DNA from: Alistipes sp.
GTDB lineage: Bacteria > Bacteroidota > Bacteroidia > Bacteroidales > Rikenellaceae
NCBI RefSeq assembly: GCF_020026455.1
Contig: NZ_JAHHQJ010000001.1
Location: 186,001-250,000, forward strand
Reading direction: 5' to 3'
Length of the DNA: 64,000 nucleotides
Shown here piece after piece: positions 52,704 to 61,703 of this stretch. Position 1 is the stretch's first letter. Every line of letters begins with the position of its first letter. Both the position numbers and the translations under genes were made by a program. The notes beneath the pieces are model-generated. The model saw only the letters and a program-made list of their open reading frames with translations. It made no database searches and was not told the DNA's origin.

Positions 52704-54749
52704 CTATTTCCGGAGGTTCTCCTCCCGCAGTTTCTGGAGTTCGTACATCCGGTCGCGGAATTTCGCCGCGGCGAGGAAGTCCAGCGATTTGGCTGCACGT
52801 TCCATGTCCTCGCGCGCCTTGTCGATCAGCGCATCGATGTTTTCGCCGGCCGTGTAGCTCTTCTGCACGTCGGCGGCCGTTGCGTAGTGTTCTTCGACGA
52901 TGGGATAGGCCGTCATGTCGACCTCCGACGTGTCGACGCGTCCCGCCAGCAGGGCGCTTTGTCCCGAGCCGCTCTTCTGTGCCTGCCGCGGCAGCATCTC
53001 GTGCTCCATGTTGTAGCGCACCTGCTTCTCGCGGCGGCGGTTGCTCTGCTCGATGGCGTAGCGCATCGAATCGGTGCAGGTGTCGGCGTAGAGAATCACG
53101 TTGCCCTGGGAGTGGCGCGCGGCGCGTCCGGCGATCTGCGTGAGCGACCGGACATTGCGCAGGAAGCCCTCCTTATCAGCGTCGAGGATCGCCACGAGCG
53201 CCACCTCCGGCAGATCGAGCCCCTCGCGCAGCAGGTTCACGCCGATCAGCACGTCGAACAGACCGCCACGCAGGTCCTCGAGAATCTGGATGCGCTCCAG
53301 CGTGTCGACATCCGAGTGGATGTAGCGGTTGCGCACGCCCACACGGTCGAAGTATTTCGATAGCTCCTCGGCCATGCGTTTGGTGATGGTCGTCACGAGT
53401 ATCTTGTCGTCGTTCTTCACGCGCTTGTCGATCTCCTCGATCAGGTCGTCGATCTGGTTCAGCGTCACGCGCACCTCCAGCGGCGGGTCCACCAGTCCAG
53501 TGGGGCGGATCAGCTGTTCGACGACCACACCCTCGCTCTTCATCAGCTCGTAGTCTGCGGGGGTGGCGCTCACGTAGATCGACGTGCCCTGCAGCTGTTC
53601 GAACTCCGCGAAGGTCACCGGGCGGTTGTCCTTGGCCGCCGGGAGGCGGAAGCCGTACTCCACGAGGTTCTCCTTGCGGGCGCGGTCGCCGCCGAACATG
53701 GCGTGGACCTGGGGCAGGGTGACGTGGCTCTCGTCCACGACCATCAGGTAGTCCTTCGGGAAATAGTCGATCAGGCAGAAGGGGCGCGTCCCGGCGGCAC
53801 GTCCGTCGAAGTAGCGCGAGTAGTTCTCGATGCCGGGGCAGTAGCCCAGCTCCTTGATCATTTCCAGGTCGTACTCCACGCGCTGCTTGATGCGGTGGGC
53901 CTCCATCGGCCGCCCGGCGCGTTCGAAGAACTCGATCTGCTTGCCCAGGTCGAGGTAGATCTGCTGCACGGCGGCGTTGATGCGCTCCTTGGTCGTCACG
54001 AACAGGTTCGTGGCGTAGAGCGTGATGCTGTCGAGCGAGTTGATGCGCTGTCCCGTGACGGGGTCGATCGACTGGATGGCCTCCACCTCGTTGTCGAAGA
54101 ACATCACGCGGAAGCATTGGTTGCCGAATTCGCCGAAGGCCGCCATGATGTCCACCGTGTCGCCGTTGACACGGAAGGTCGCAGGCTCCAGCTCGCGTTC
54201 GGTGCGGGTGTAGAGCGCCTCGACCAGCTTGTAGAGGAAGTGCTTGTAGCTCACGACCTGCCCCACCTTGATGGTGATGGCCGTGGCGTGGAAGTCCGCC
54301 GGGTTGCCCGCGCCGTAGAGGCACGAGACGCTCGAGACGACGATCACGTCGCGGCGCCCCGACAGCAGTGTGGCGACTGTGGCGAGACGCATCTTCTCGA
54401 TCTCGGCATTGATCTGGAGGTCTTTTTCAATATAGGTATCCGTCGAAGGCAGGTAGGCCTCCGGCTGGTAGTAGTCGTAATACGACACGAAATACTCCAC
54501 GGCATTCTCCGGGAAGAAGTTGCGGAACTCCCCGTACAACTGTGCCGCGAGGGTCTTGTTGTGGCTCAGGACCAGCGTCGGACGGTTCAGCCGCGCGATG
54601 ACGTTGGCCACCGTGAACGTCTTTCCCGAACCCGTCACTCCCAGCAGCGTGTTGTGTTTGGAGCCGTGCTCGATCGAACCGACGAGCTGCTCGATCGCCT
54701 CCGGCTGGTCGCCCATCGGGGCGTAGTCCGATACGAGTTTGAAATTCAT
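52704..54749 (-). CDS. uvrB: Excinuclease ABC subunit B
   Basis: The 681-residue damage-verification helicase of nucleotide excision repair. Walker A GVTGSGKTFTVANV, the beta-hairpin region YYDYYQPEAYLPSTDTYIEKD, VDESHVTLPQ, helicase motif VLIGVNLLREGLDLPEVALV and the C-terminal UvrC-interacting coiled coil (LIDKAREDMERAAKSLDF) are all present. Its -7 box is 4 bases upstream of the ATG. It diverges from dnaG. Confidence 0.97.
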   Translation of the reverse strand: MNFKLVSDYAPMGDQPEAIEQLVGSIEHGSKHNTLLGVTGSGKTFTVANVIARLNRPTLVLSHNKTLAAQLYGEFRNFFPENAVEYFVSYYDYYQPEAYLPSTDTYIEKDLQINAEIEKMRLATVATLLSGRRDVIVVSSVSCLYGAGNPADFHATAITIKVGQVVSYKHFLYKLVEALYTRTERELEPATFRVNGDTVDIMAAFGEFGNQCFRVMFFDNEVEAIQSIDPVTGQRINSLDSITLYATNLFVTTKERINAAVQQIYLDLGKQIEFFERAGRPMEAHRIKQRVEYDLEMIKELGYCPGIENYSRYFDGRAAGTRPFCLIDYFPKDYLMVVDESHVTLPQVHAMFGGDRARKENLVEYGFRLPAAKDNRPVTFAEFEQLQGTSIYVSATPADYELMKSEGVVVEQLIRPTGLVDPPLEVRVTLNQIDDLIEEIDKRVKNDDKILVTTITKRMAEELSKYFDRVGVRNRYIHSDVDTLERIQILEDLRGGLFDVLIGVNLLREGLDLPEVALVAILDADKEGFLRNVRSLTQIAGRAARHSQGNVILYADTCTDSMRYAIEQSNRRREKQVRYNMEHEMLPRQAQKSGSGQSALLAGRVDTSEVDMTAYPIVEEHYATAADVQKSYTAGENIDALIDKAREDMERAAKSLDFLAAAKFRDRMYELQKLREENLRK

Positions 54750-54753
54750 GAGG

Positions 54754-54761
54754 CAAAGTTA
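54754..54761 (-). promoter_or_regulatory. uvrB: uvrB promoter, -7 box 4 bases from the ATG
   Basis: Minus-strand TAACTTTG, four bases, start codon. It predicts a leaderless uvrB mRNA. Confidence 0.5.
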
Positions 54762-54834
54762 CATATTTTTTTGGATATGGAGCGGAAATCGCTCGCTGAG
54801 GCGCATGGTCGATCGTATTCTTGATATTTTTGCG

Positions 54835-54842
54835 TACCTTTG
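54835..54842 (+). promoter_or_regulatory. dnaG: dnaG promoter, -7 box 6 bases from the ATG
   Basis: TACCTTTG, six bases, then the dnaG ATG. No TTG at the expected -33 distance was found. Confidence 0.5.
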
Positions 54843-54848
54843 TAGGCT

Positions 54849-56822
54849 ATGATCGACCGGGAAACAGTAGACCGCATTTACGCCGCCGCCAATATCGTGG
54901 ATATTATCGGCGACTACGTCACGCTCAAACGCAAGGGCGTGAACTACCAGGCGTGCTGTCCGTTCCACAATGAGAAGACCCCGTCGTTCGTCGTGTCGCC
55001 CTCGAAGGGCGTCTACAAGTGCTTCGGATGCGGCAAGGGCGGCAACGCCGTGACCTTTCTGATGGAACACGAGAACATCACCTATCCCGAGGCGCTGAAG
55101 ATGGTGGCCAAGCGCTACGGCATCGAGGTCAAGGAGAAGGAGATGTCGGAGGAGGAGGTGCGTCGCAACGACGACCGCGAGTCGATGTTCGCCCTGAACG
55201 GCTGGGCCGCGGAGTATTTCGCCAACTACCTCCACCGCGAGACCGAAGGCGAGAGTGTGGGCCTCGCCTATTTCCGTCAGAAGCGCGGGATGACCGATGC
55301 CACGATCCGCAAATTCGGGCTGGGATTCTGTCCGGCGAAGGGCGACCGGATGTCGAAGGACGCCCTGGCGGCGGGGTACAAGCAGGAGTTCCTCCTCGCA
55401 ACGGGGCTTTCGCTGGTCAGCGACCGGGACGGCTCGCTCTTCGACCGTTTCCGCGACCGGGTGATCTTCCCCGTGCACAACATTTCGGGGCGCATCGTGG
55501 CCTTCGGAGGCCGCACGCTGCGCACGGACAAGCAGGTGGCCAAGTATCAGAATTCCCCGGAAAGCGAGATATACAGCAAGAAACGCGAACTTTACGGGCT
55601 CTATTTCGCCAAGAAGGCCATCCAGCAGCAGGATTTCGCCATCATGGTCGAGGGATATACCGACGTGATTTCGATGCACCAGGCCGGGGTCGAGAACGTC
55701 GTCTCCTCGTCCGGCACGTCGCTGACAATGGAGCAGATACGCCTGCTGAACCGCTTCACGCGGAATATCACGGTGATCTACGACGGCGACTCGGCGGGGA
55801 TTCACGCCTCGCTGCGCGGGATTGACATGATCCTGAAGGAGGGCATGAACGTGCGCGTGGTGCTGCTGCCCGAACCGGAGGATCCCGACTCGTTCGCGCG
55901 CAGCCATACGGCGGCCGAATTGCAGGAGTATATCCGCGACAACGAGCAGGATTTCCTGGAGTTCAAGGCCAAGCTGCTGCTGAAAGACGCGCAGGGCGAT
56001 CCGATCCGGAAGGCGGCGCTGATTGGCGACATGGTGCAGTCGGTGTCGGTGATCCCCGATCCGATCCAGCGCTCGGTCTACATCAAGGAGTGCGCGCGGA
56101 TCATGGATATTGACGAGCAGATTCTCATTTCGGAGGTGGCGCGCAAGCGCATGACCACGTCGGGCGACCGCGAGACCGACGAGTTCCTGCGCCGCCAGAC
56201 GACCCTCCGGCAGCGGGAGGCGCCGCAGCCCGAGGTGGAGTATGTCAAGCAGGTCGAGGCGGGGAGCAGTTTCGAGACCCTGGAGCGCGAGATCGTGAAA
56301 TACCTGCTCAAGTACGGGCATTGCTCGTTCGATTTCAAGGAGGGCAAGACGATGGTGGCGTGCAACGTCGCGGAGGTGATTTTCTCGGAACTCAGCGACG
56401 ACAACATTGCCTTCCGCAATCCGGTCTACAACAAGATCATGGCGACCTACCGCGAGCAGTGGGCGCAGCTGGGGACAGGGGTGGAGGTGCCGGCGCACAT
56501 CTTCCTGAACCATATCGACCCCGAGGTGTGCAACATGTCGGTGGACATCCTCACCTCGGACGACAACTACGTGGTCAGCGACCTGTGGCGGCGTAAGGAG
56601 ATTCACATCGATACCGACGCCGAGATGCTGGCCGTGGGGGTTCCGAAGGCCGTGACACTCTACAAGTCGAAGGTGGTCAAGGCGCTGATCGAGGAGTTGC
56701 AGGCCCGGCTGGAGGACGAGAACATCTCCGACGAGGAGCAGAGGGATGTGGTCCAGCGGCTTACGGCCTACAATAATGTGAAAGCGACGATTGCAAACAA
56801 GATACAACGATTGATTTTATAA
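54849..56822 (+). CDS. dnaG: DNA primase
   Basis: Synthesises RNA primers at the replication fork. The N-terminal zinc finger (CCPFHNEKTPSFVVSPSKGVYKCFGCGKGG, residues 37-66), the RNA polymerase domain (GRIVAFGGRTL), the TOPRIM motif (IMVEGYTDVISMHQAG) and DGDSAGIHASLRG are complete. A DnaB-binding C-terminal part follows. At 657 residues it is normal for Bacteroidetes. It diverges from uvrB over 99 bases. Confidence 0.96.
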   Translation: MIDRETVDRIYAAANIVDIIGDYVTLKRKGVNYQACCPFHNEKTPSFVVSPSKGVYKCFGCGKGGNAVTFLMEHENITYPEALKMVAKRYGIEVKEKEMSEEEVRRNDDRESMFALNGWAAEYFANYLHRETEGESVGLAYFRQKRGMTDATIRKFGLGFCPAKGDRMSKDALAAGYKQEFLLATGLSLVSDRDGSLFDRFRDRVIFPVHNISGRIVAFGGRTLRTDKQVAKYQNSPESEIYSKKRELYGLYFAKKAIQQQDFAIMVEGYTDVISMHQAGVENVVSSSGTSLTMEQIRLLNRFTRNITVIYDGDSAGIHASLRGIDMILKEGMNVRVVLLPEPEDPDSFARSHTAAELQEYIRDNEQDFLEFKAKLLLKDAQGDPIRKAALIGDMVQSVSVIPDPIQRSVYIKECARIMDIDEQILISEVARKRMTTSGDRETDEFLRRQTTLRQREAPQPEVEYVKQVEAGSSFETLEREIVKYLLKYGHCSFDFKEGKTMVACNVAEVIFSELSDDNIAFRNPVYNKIMATYREQWAQLGTGVEVPAHIFLNHIDPEVCNMSVDILTSDDNYVVSDLWRRKEIHIDTDAEMLAVGVPKAVTLYKSKVVKALIEELQARLEDENISDEEQRDVVQRLTAYNNVKATIANKIQRLIL

Positions 56823-56861
56823 CCCCCTGTGACGGGCCGCATCGCAGGGTGTAGACTGGGA

Positions 56862-56886
56862 AAAAGCCCGTCGGAAGCGGGTTTCG
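56862..56886 (+). terminator. Possible weak terminator after dnaG
   Basis: A short stem around GCCCG/CGGGT with a 7-base loop and a TTT tail. Weak support; the 262-base interval up to smpB otherwise shows nothing I can name. Confidence 0.3.
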
Positions 56887-57084
56887 GCAGGAAATGCCGG
56901 GATGGAGTTTTGAAGAAAAAAGGGGCAGGGATCGGGGCGTACGCGCATCACTGCGCATACCGTGTGCAAACAGAAAATAAACAGAAAGATGTGTAAAACA
57001 TATCAAAGATAAAAGAATTAGTTACCTTGACCGATTCCCACCCCCGCAATTAAAATCGCAATTTGTGTGCCGTTTTTGAGTATT

Positions 57085-57546
57085 ATGAGTGAACAGAAAA
57101 AGATAAATATCCGGAACAAGCGTGCGACGTTCGATTATGAGATTCTGGAAGAATACGTTGCAGGCATCGTGCTTGTCGGAACGGAGATCAAGTCCATCCG
57201 TGCCGGCAAGGCCTCGATGGTCGATACGTTTTGCTATTTCGACCGGGGCGAATTGTGGGTGCGCGGTGTCAACATCGCCGAATATGCCTGGGGGACGTGC
57301 AACAACCATGCGCCGCGCCGCGACCGCAAGCTGCTGCTCACGGCCCGCGAACTGGACAAACTCCGGCGTGCCTCGCAGGACAAGGGCCTCACGATCGTGG
57401 GCCTGCGGCTGTTTCTGAACGAACGCGGTCTGGCGAAGGTCGTCGTGGGGCTGGCCCGCGGCCGCAAGGCGTACGACAAGCGCGAATACCTGAAGGAGAA
57501 CGACGCGAAGCGTGAGATGGACAAGGCGATGAAGACCTACCGGTAA
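57085..57546 (+). CDS. smpB: SsrA-binding protein SmpB
   Basis: Partner of tmRNA in rescuing stalled ribosomes. The 153-residue protein shows the SmpB blocks NKRATFDYEILEEYVAGIVLVGTEIKSIRAGKAS, RDRKLLLTARELDKL and the C-terminal ARGRKAYDKREYLKENDAKREM tail that mimics an anticodon stem. The ATG at 57085 starts MSEQKKINI; an upstream ATG at 57067 is less likely. The tmRNA gene itself is not seen in the window. Confidence 0.96.
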   Translation: MSEQKKINIRNKRATFDYEILEEYVAGIVLVGTEIKSIRAGKASMVDTFCYFDRGELWVRGVNIAEYAWGTCNNHAPRRDRKLLLTARELDKLRRASQDKGLTIVGLRLFLNERGLAKVVVGLARGRKAYDKREYLKENDAKREMDKAMKTYR

Positions 57547-57673
57547 TTGGCCGTGGAGTCGGCCTTCCCGGGGTGTTCCGTGCTGCCTGCGGGCGGAGCG
57601 GCTTCCCGGCGGCAGGCTGCGGCATAAAAGCCGAAACGGGGCTCGCCCTGACGATGACTGAAAAAGGAGATTT

Positions 57674-58450
57674 ATGACGAAAGCGATATTTTTGGACGTC
57701 GACGGAACGCTGATCAGTTTCAAGACCCACCGGGTGCCCTCTTCGGCTCTCGATGCGCTGCTCGAGGCCCATGCGCGGGGTGTGCGGCTCTTTATCGCCA
57801 CGGGGCGTGCGGTTGCCGACCTGGACGGACTGGAGGGGATTCCCTACGACGGTGTGACGGCGCTCAACGGGGCCGACTGTCTGATGCGCGACGGCCGTGT
57901 CGTGGCCCGGCATCCGATTCCGCGCGCCGACTTCGAGAAGGCGCTCGCCTTGTCGGCGGAGCTGGATTTTCCGGTCGGGCTGGAGCTGAACGACGGGGTT
58001 TTCGTCAACCGTGTGACGCCCGATGTGGTGCGTCTGGCGGAACTGGTGGCCCATCCGGTCCCCGAGCAGGTCGACCTCCGGGTGCTTTTCGACCGGGGCG
58101 ATTGCTGCCAGATGTGCTTTTATTGCGACCCTGTGCTGGAAAAGAGGGTGATGGCCGCGCTGCCGTCGCTCGTGGCGTCGCGCTGGTGCCCGATTTTCGC
58201 CGACATCAATGTCCGGGGTGTCGATAAGGCGAGGGGCATGGTCGAGTTCGCCGCGCATTTCGGCTTTGCGAACGACGAGGCGATGGCTTTCGGCGACGGC
58301 GGCAACGATGTGGCGATGCTGCGGGCTGCAGGCGTGGGCGTGGCGATGGGCAACGCATGCGACGAGGCGCTCGCTGCCGCGGACTATGTGACGGCGTCGG
58401 TCGACGACGACGGAATCCGGCGTGCATTGGAGCATTTCGGAGTGATATAA
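57674..58450 (+). CDS. Cof-type HAD hydrolase
   Basis: A 258-residue HAD-superfamily phosphatase. The nucleophile motif is FLDVDGTL (Asp 8 and 10), a type IIB cap follows, and the metal-binding C-terminal motif is FGDGGNDVAMLRAAGVGVAMGNA. Members dephosphorylate sugar phosphates or flavin nucleotides; the substrate is unknown. It precedes tsaB by about 140 bases. Confidence 0.9.
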   Translation: MTKAIFLDVDGTLISFKTHRVPSSALDALLEAHARGVRLFIATGRAVADLDGLEGIPYDGVTALNGADCLMRDGRVVARHPIPRADFEKALALSAELDFPVGLELNDGVFVNRVTPDVVRLAELVAHPVPEQVDLRVLFDRGDCCQMCFYCDPVLEKRVMAALPSLVASRWCPIFADINVRGVDKARGMVEFAAHFGFANDEAMAFGDGGNDVAMLRAAGVGVAMGNACDEALAAADYVTASVDDDGIRRALEHFGVI

Positions 58451-58591
58451 CGGTTCGGTTCCGGGGAGCATCCGGGGTTGCGCCGCGACAGGTCCCCTTG
58501 CGGAGAGGGGCGGCCTGGAATGGGATGATTGGCAAACGATGCCGGGGCGGAGACTACCGCCGGCGGCAGCGAGAAAACGATAGAAGGAGTT

Positions 58592-59299
58592 ATGAGTTTG
58601 ATACTTGCTATTGAGACCGGAACGGACATCTGTTCCGTGGGTATCGCCAAGGACGGCGAACTGCTGTCGCTGCGCGAGAGCGACGAGGGGCGCGACCACG
58701 CCCGCAAGGTCGGCGTATTCGTCGACGAACTGCTGCGCGAGACGGGCATTGCGCCCGATGACCTCGATGCCGTGGCGGTGGGTAAGGGCCCCGGGTCGTA
58801 TACGGGACTGCGCATCGGCGTGTCGTTCGCCAAGGGCCTGTGTTACGGGCTGCAGAAGCCGCTGGTGGCGGTCGGATCGCTCGAGGCGCTGGCCGAGGTG
58901 GCCCGCGAGGACTATGAGGCGGGGATTCTTGCCGTCGGCGACTGGCCGAACGCCCTGCTGTGCCCGATGGTCGACGCCCGGCGCATGGAGGTCTATGCGC
59001 AGGTTTTCGACACCGAAGGGCGTCCGCAGAGCGAGGTCTCGGCCGAGGTGGTCGATGCCGGGAGTTTCGCGGCTTTCCGCGGTCAGGGGCGCCCGTTCGT
59101 GATCTTCGGCAGCGGGGCGCGCAAATGCGCCGACATCCTTCCCGATGCGCTATGCGTGGAGGTGACCCCGTCGGCCCGCGGGCTTGCCCGGCTGGCCCAG
59201 CAGGCCCTCGATGAAGGCCGCACCGAGGATATTGCCTATTTCGAGCCGTTCTACCTGAAGGATTTCGTCGTTACGACATCGCGCAAGAAGCTGCTTTAG
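58592..59299 (+). CDS. tsaB: tRNA threonylcarbamoyladenosine biosynthesis protein TsaB
   Basis: Scaffold of the TsaD complex that installs t6A37 on ANN-decoding tRNAs. The 235-residue ASKHA-fold protein has the family N-terminus LILAIETGTDICSVGIAKDG, RDHARKVG, and VAVGKGPGSYTGLRIGVSFAKGL. The ATG at 58592 is chosen by that N-terminus; the frame opens earlier at 58529 without a match. It is convergent with rmuC. Confidence 0.94.
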   Translation: MSLILAIETGTDICSVGIAKDGELLSLRESDEGRDHARKVGVFVDELLRETGIAPDDLDAVAVGKGPGSYTGLRIGVSFAKGLCYGLQKPLVAVGSLEALAEVAREDYEAGILAVGDWPNALLCPMVDARRMEVYAQVFDTEGRPQSEVSAEVVDAGSFAAFRGQGRPFVIFGSGARKCADILPDALCVEVTPSARGLARLAQQALDEGRTEDIAYFEPFYLKDFVVTTSRKKLL

Positions 59300-59308
59300 G
59301 TGGCCGCT

Positions 59309-59376
59309 GGCCCCGCGATTGTTTGCGGAGGGGTGATGTGCCGGCCCCGCGATTGTTTGCGAAGGGGCTATGCGCC
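59309..59376. repeat. 34-bp tandem duplication at the rmuC 3' end
   Basis: Two adjacent 34-bp copies (59309-59342, 59343-59376) differ at a few bases. The second copy contains the rmuC stop codon and its last codons. Confidence 0.8.
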
Positions 59377-60798
59377 GCTGTCCGGCCGGGCGGCGGAATC
59401 GGTGGCGGGTTCGTCCGGATCCGCATCGCTGCCGGCGATTTCGAGCGTGCGCGCGGCATGCTGCCGCTTGGTTTGCAGACGGGCGGTTTTGCGCAGGCGT
59501 TCGCCGACGCGGATGATGTTGTCGTTGCCCGTGCAGAGACGTTTGTAGGCGTCGTCGTAGGCGTCGCGGGCCTTGTCCAGAGCCGTGCCGACCCCTTCGA
59601 GCGAGGCGGTGAAGGCCACCAGCTGTTCGTAGAGTTTCAGTCCGCAGGCGGCGATCTCCTTGGTATTCTTGTCCTGGTCGTTGTATTTCCAGAGGTCGGC
59701 GACGAGTTTCAGCAGGGCGAAAAGATTCGTCGGCGACGAGATGATCACCTTCTTGTCGTAGGCGTCGGACCAGATGGCGGTGTCGTTCTGCAGCGCGGCG
59801 AGGAATGCCGGTTCGTTGGGGATGAACATGATGACGAAATCGGGCGAATTCAGCCGCCGCTGGTACTCCTTGCGGCCCAGTTCGGTGACGTGCTGACGCA
59901 CCGAGGCGACGTGTGCCGCGAGGTAGCGCCGCCGCTCCTCCTCGCTGTCGGCCGAAGAATAACCTACGAAGGCCGTGAGCGAGACCTTCGAATCGATGAC
60001 GATCTCCTTCTTCTCGGGCAGGTGCAGCACCACGTCGGGCCGCAGGTTGCGCCCCTCCTCATCCTTGATGTTGTACTGCGTTTGGTAGTGGATGCCCTTC
60101 GAGAGGGCCGAACTGTCGAGGATCGTTTCGAGAAGCATCTCGCCCCAGTCGCCCTGCACCTTCGAATTGCCTTTCAGGGCGTCGGTCAGATTCCGCGCCT
60201 CGGTCGAGATCGCCTGGTTGAGCTCCATCAGACGCCTGAGTTCCGACTTCAGTTCGCCGCGCTGGGAGGTCTGCGTGGTGTAGATCTCCTCGACACGCTT
60301 GCGGAAATCGACGATGTTCTCCTTGAACGGTTTCAGAAGAATGTCGATCGACTCCCTGTTCGTCTCCTTGAACCGTTGCGACTGCTCGCCCAGAATCTCC
60401 GTTGCCAGGTTCTTGAACTGCTGGCGGAAACGCTCTTCGAGCTGTTCGCGCTCGGCCTGCTCGGCGGCGCGCTCCTCGGCATTACGCGTCCGCAGGGCCG
60501 CCAGTTCCGTGTCGGATGCGGCCCGCAGGGCCGCCAGTTCGGCTTCGGTGCGCGTACGCTGTTCGGTCAGCGTCCGGACCTGCTCCTCGTAGCGGTGGCG
60601 AAACTCCCGCTCGGCGGCCGTAGCCTGCTCGGCGGCGGCCAGACGGGCTTCCGAAGCCGCAAGGCGTGACGAGGCGTCGCGTTCGCGCGTCTCGGCATCG
60701 GCGAACTTGTGCGATTCCCTGCGCCACAGCAGCAGGACGAGGACGAGCGCCGCGGCAAGGCAGCAGAGGACCGATATGTAGAGCAGGGACAGAGTCAT
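59368..60798 (-). CDS. rmuC: DNA recombination protein RmuC
   Basis: A 476-residue protein. An N-terminal TM helix (ISVLCCLAAALVLVLLLW) is followed by a long coiled coil rich in Ala, Glu and Arg (residues 30-150) and the RmuC nuclease-like domain (VQGDWGEMLLETILDSSAL, RPDVVLHLPEKKEIVIDSKVSLTAF, NEPAFLAALQNDTAIW). RmuC limits inversion and rearrangement at repeats. The ATG at 60798 is preferred over 60834 because the TATTTTTG box (60823-60830) lies between them. Convergent with tsaB. Confidence 0.92.
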   Translation of the reverse strand: MTLSLLYISVLCCLAAALVLVLLLWRRESHKFADAETRERDASSRLAASEARLAAAEQATAAEREFRHRYEEQVRTLTEQRTRTEAELAALRAASDTELAALRTRNAEERAAEQAEREQLEERFRQQFKNLATEILGEQSQRFKETNRESIDILLKPFKENIVDFRKRVEEIYTTQTSQRGELKSELRRLMELNQAISTEARNLTDALKGNSKVQGDWGEMLLETILDSSALSKGIHYQTQYNIKDEEGRNLRPDVVLHLPEKKEIVIDSKVSLTAFVGYSSADSEEERRRYLAAHVASVRQHVTELGRKEYQRRLNSPDFVIMFIPNEPAFLAALQNDTAIWSDAYDKKVIISSPTNLFALLKLVADLWKYNDQDKNTKEIAACGLKLYEQLVAFTASLEGVGTALDKARDAYDDAYKRLCTGNDNIIRVGERLRKTARLQTKRQHAARTLEIAGSDADPDEPATDSAARPDSGA

Positions 60799-60822
60799 GG
60801 CCGTTCGATTGTGGATTCCCTG

Positions 60823-60932
60823 CAAAAATAGCAATTTATTCCCGGAAAACGACCCGATCGGATGCGGGATCGGAATTTTCGGCCCGAAGTCCGCATTTTT
60901 CGTCTCCGGATACGGGAAATTTCGTATCTTTG
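60823..60932. promoter_or_regulatory. Divergent rmuC and rpe promoters
   Basis: Minus-strand TATTTTTG at 60823-60830 for rmuC (24 bases from its ATG) and plus-strand TATCTTTG at 60925-60932 for rpe (22 bases from its ATG). Confidence 0.5.
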
Positions 60933-60954
60933 TTTATTAAAAGCAAATTACGCC

Positions 60955-61605
60955 ATGAACAGAATAGTAGCCCCTTCGATGCTCTCGGCCGACTTCGGCC
61001 ATCTGGAGCGCGATACCCGGATGGTCGACGCCAGTGCGGCCGAATGGGTCCATATCGACGTGATGGACGGCGTTTTCGTCCCCAATATTTCATTCGGCTT
61101 CCCCGTGCTGAAGGCCATCCGCAAGGCGACGGCGAAATTTCTTGACGTGCACCTGATGATCGTCAATCCGGAAAAGTACGTCACGCGCTTCGTCGAGGCG
61201 GGGGCCGATCTGGTGACCTTCCATCTCGAGGCGACGGACGATCCCGCGGGATGCATCGCGCTGATCCGCCGGGCCGGAGTCAAGGTGGGGGTGTCGATCA
61301 AGCCGGCGACGCCGGTGGAGGCGCTGCGCGAGGTGCTGCCGCTGGTCGACCTGGTGCTGGTGATGAGCGTCGAGCCGGGATTCGGCGGACAGTCGTTCAT
61401 CCCGGGGTCGGTCGCCAAGATCCGGGAGCTGCGCGCCATGGCGCGCGGGATGGGGCTGGAGACGATCATCGAGGTCGACGGAGGCCTCTCGTCGCACAAT
61501 GCCGGCGAGGTCTATGGAGCGGGTGCCGATGTGCTCGTGGCCGGCAACGCCGTCTTCGGCGCCGCGGACCCCGCGGCCGAGGTCGTCAAGATGCTCAATG
61601 CCTGA
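60955..61605 (+). CDS. rpe: Ribulose-phosphate 3-epimerase
   Basis: Interconverts ribulose 5-phosphate and xylulose 5-phosphate. The 216-residue TIM barrel has APSMLSADFGHLERD, VHIDVMDGVFVPNISFG (metal-binding His and Asp), VDVHLMI-like FLDVHLMIVNPEK, MSVEPGFGGQSF and EVDGGLSSHNA. The start at 60955 is fixed by the conserved N-terminus and the upstream promoter. rpiB at 37165 acts on the same intermediate. Confidence 0.96.
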   Translation: MNRIVAPSMLSADFGHLERDTRMVDASAAEWVHIDVMDGVFVPNISFGFPVLKAIRKATAKFLDVHLMIVNPEKYVTRFVEAGADLVTFHLEATDDPAGCIALIRRAGVKVGVSIKPATPVEALREVLPLVDLVLVMSVEPGFGGQSFIPGSVAKIRELRAMARGMGLETIIEVDGGLSSHNAGEVYGAGADVLVAGNAVFGAADPAAEVVKMLNA

Positions 61606-61676
61606 CCGTGCGGGCCGGGATGCTGCCGGGGACGGGCGTTTCGGGACCCGAAGATGGATATGTCGGATTAAATCGC

Positions 61677-61684
61677 TAACTTTG
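61677..61684 (+). promoter_or_regulatory. ABC-F gene promoter -7 box
   Basis: TAACTTTG on the plus strand, 19 bases before the ATG at 61704. Confidence 0.5.
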
Positions 61685-61703
61685 CGGTGTTTTTAGATTC
61701 GCC

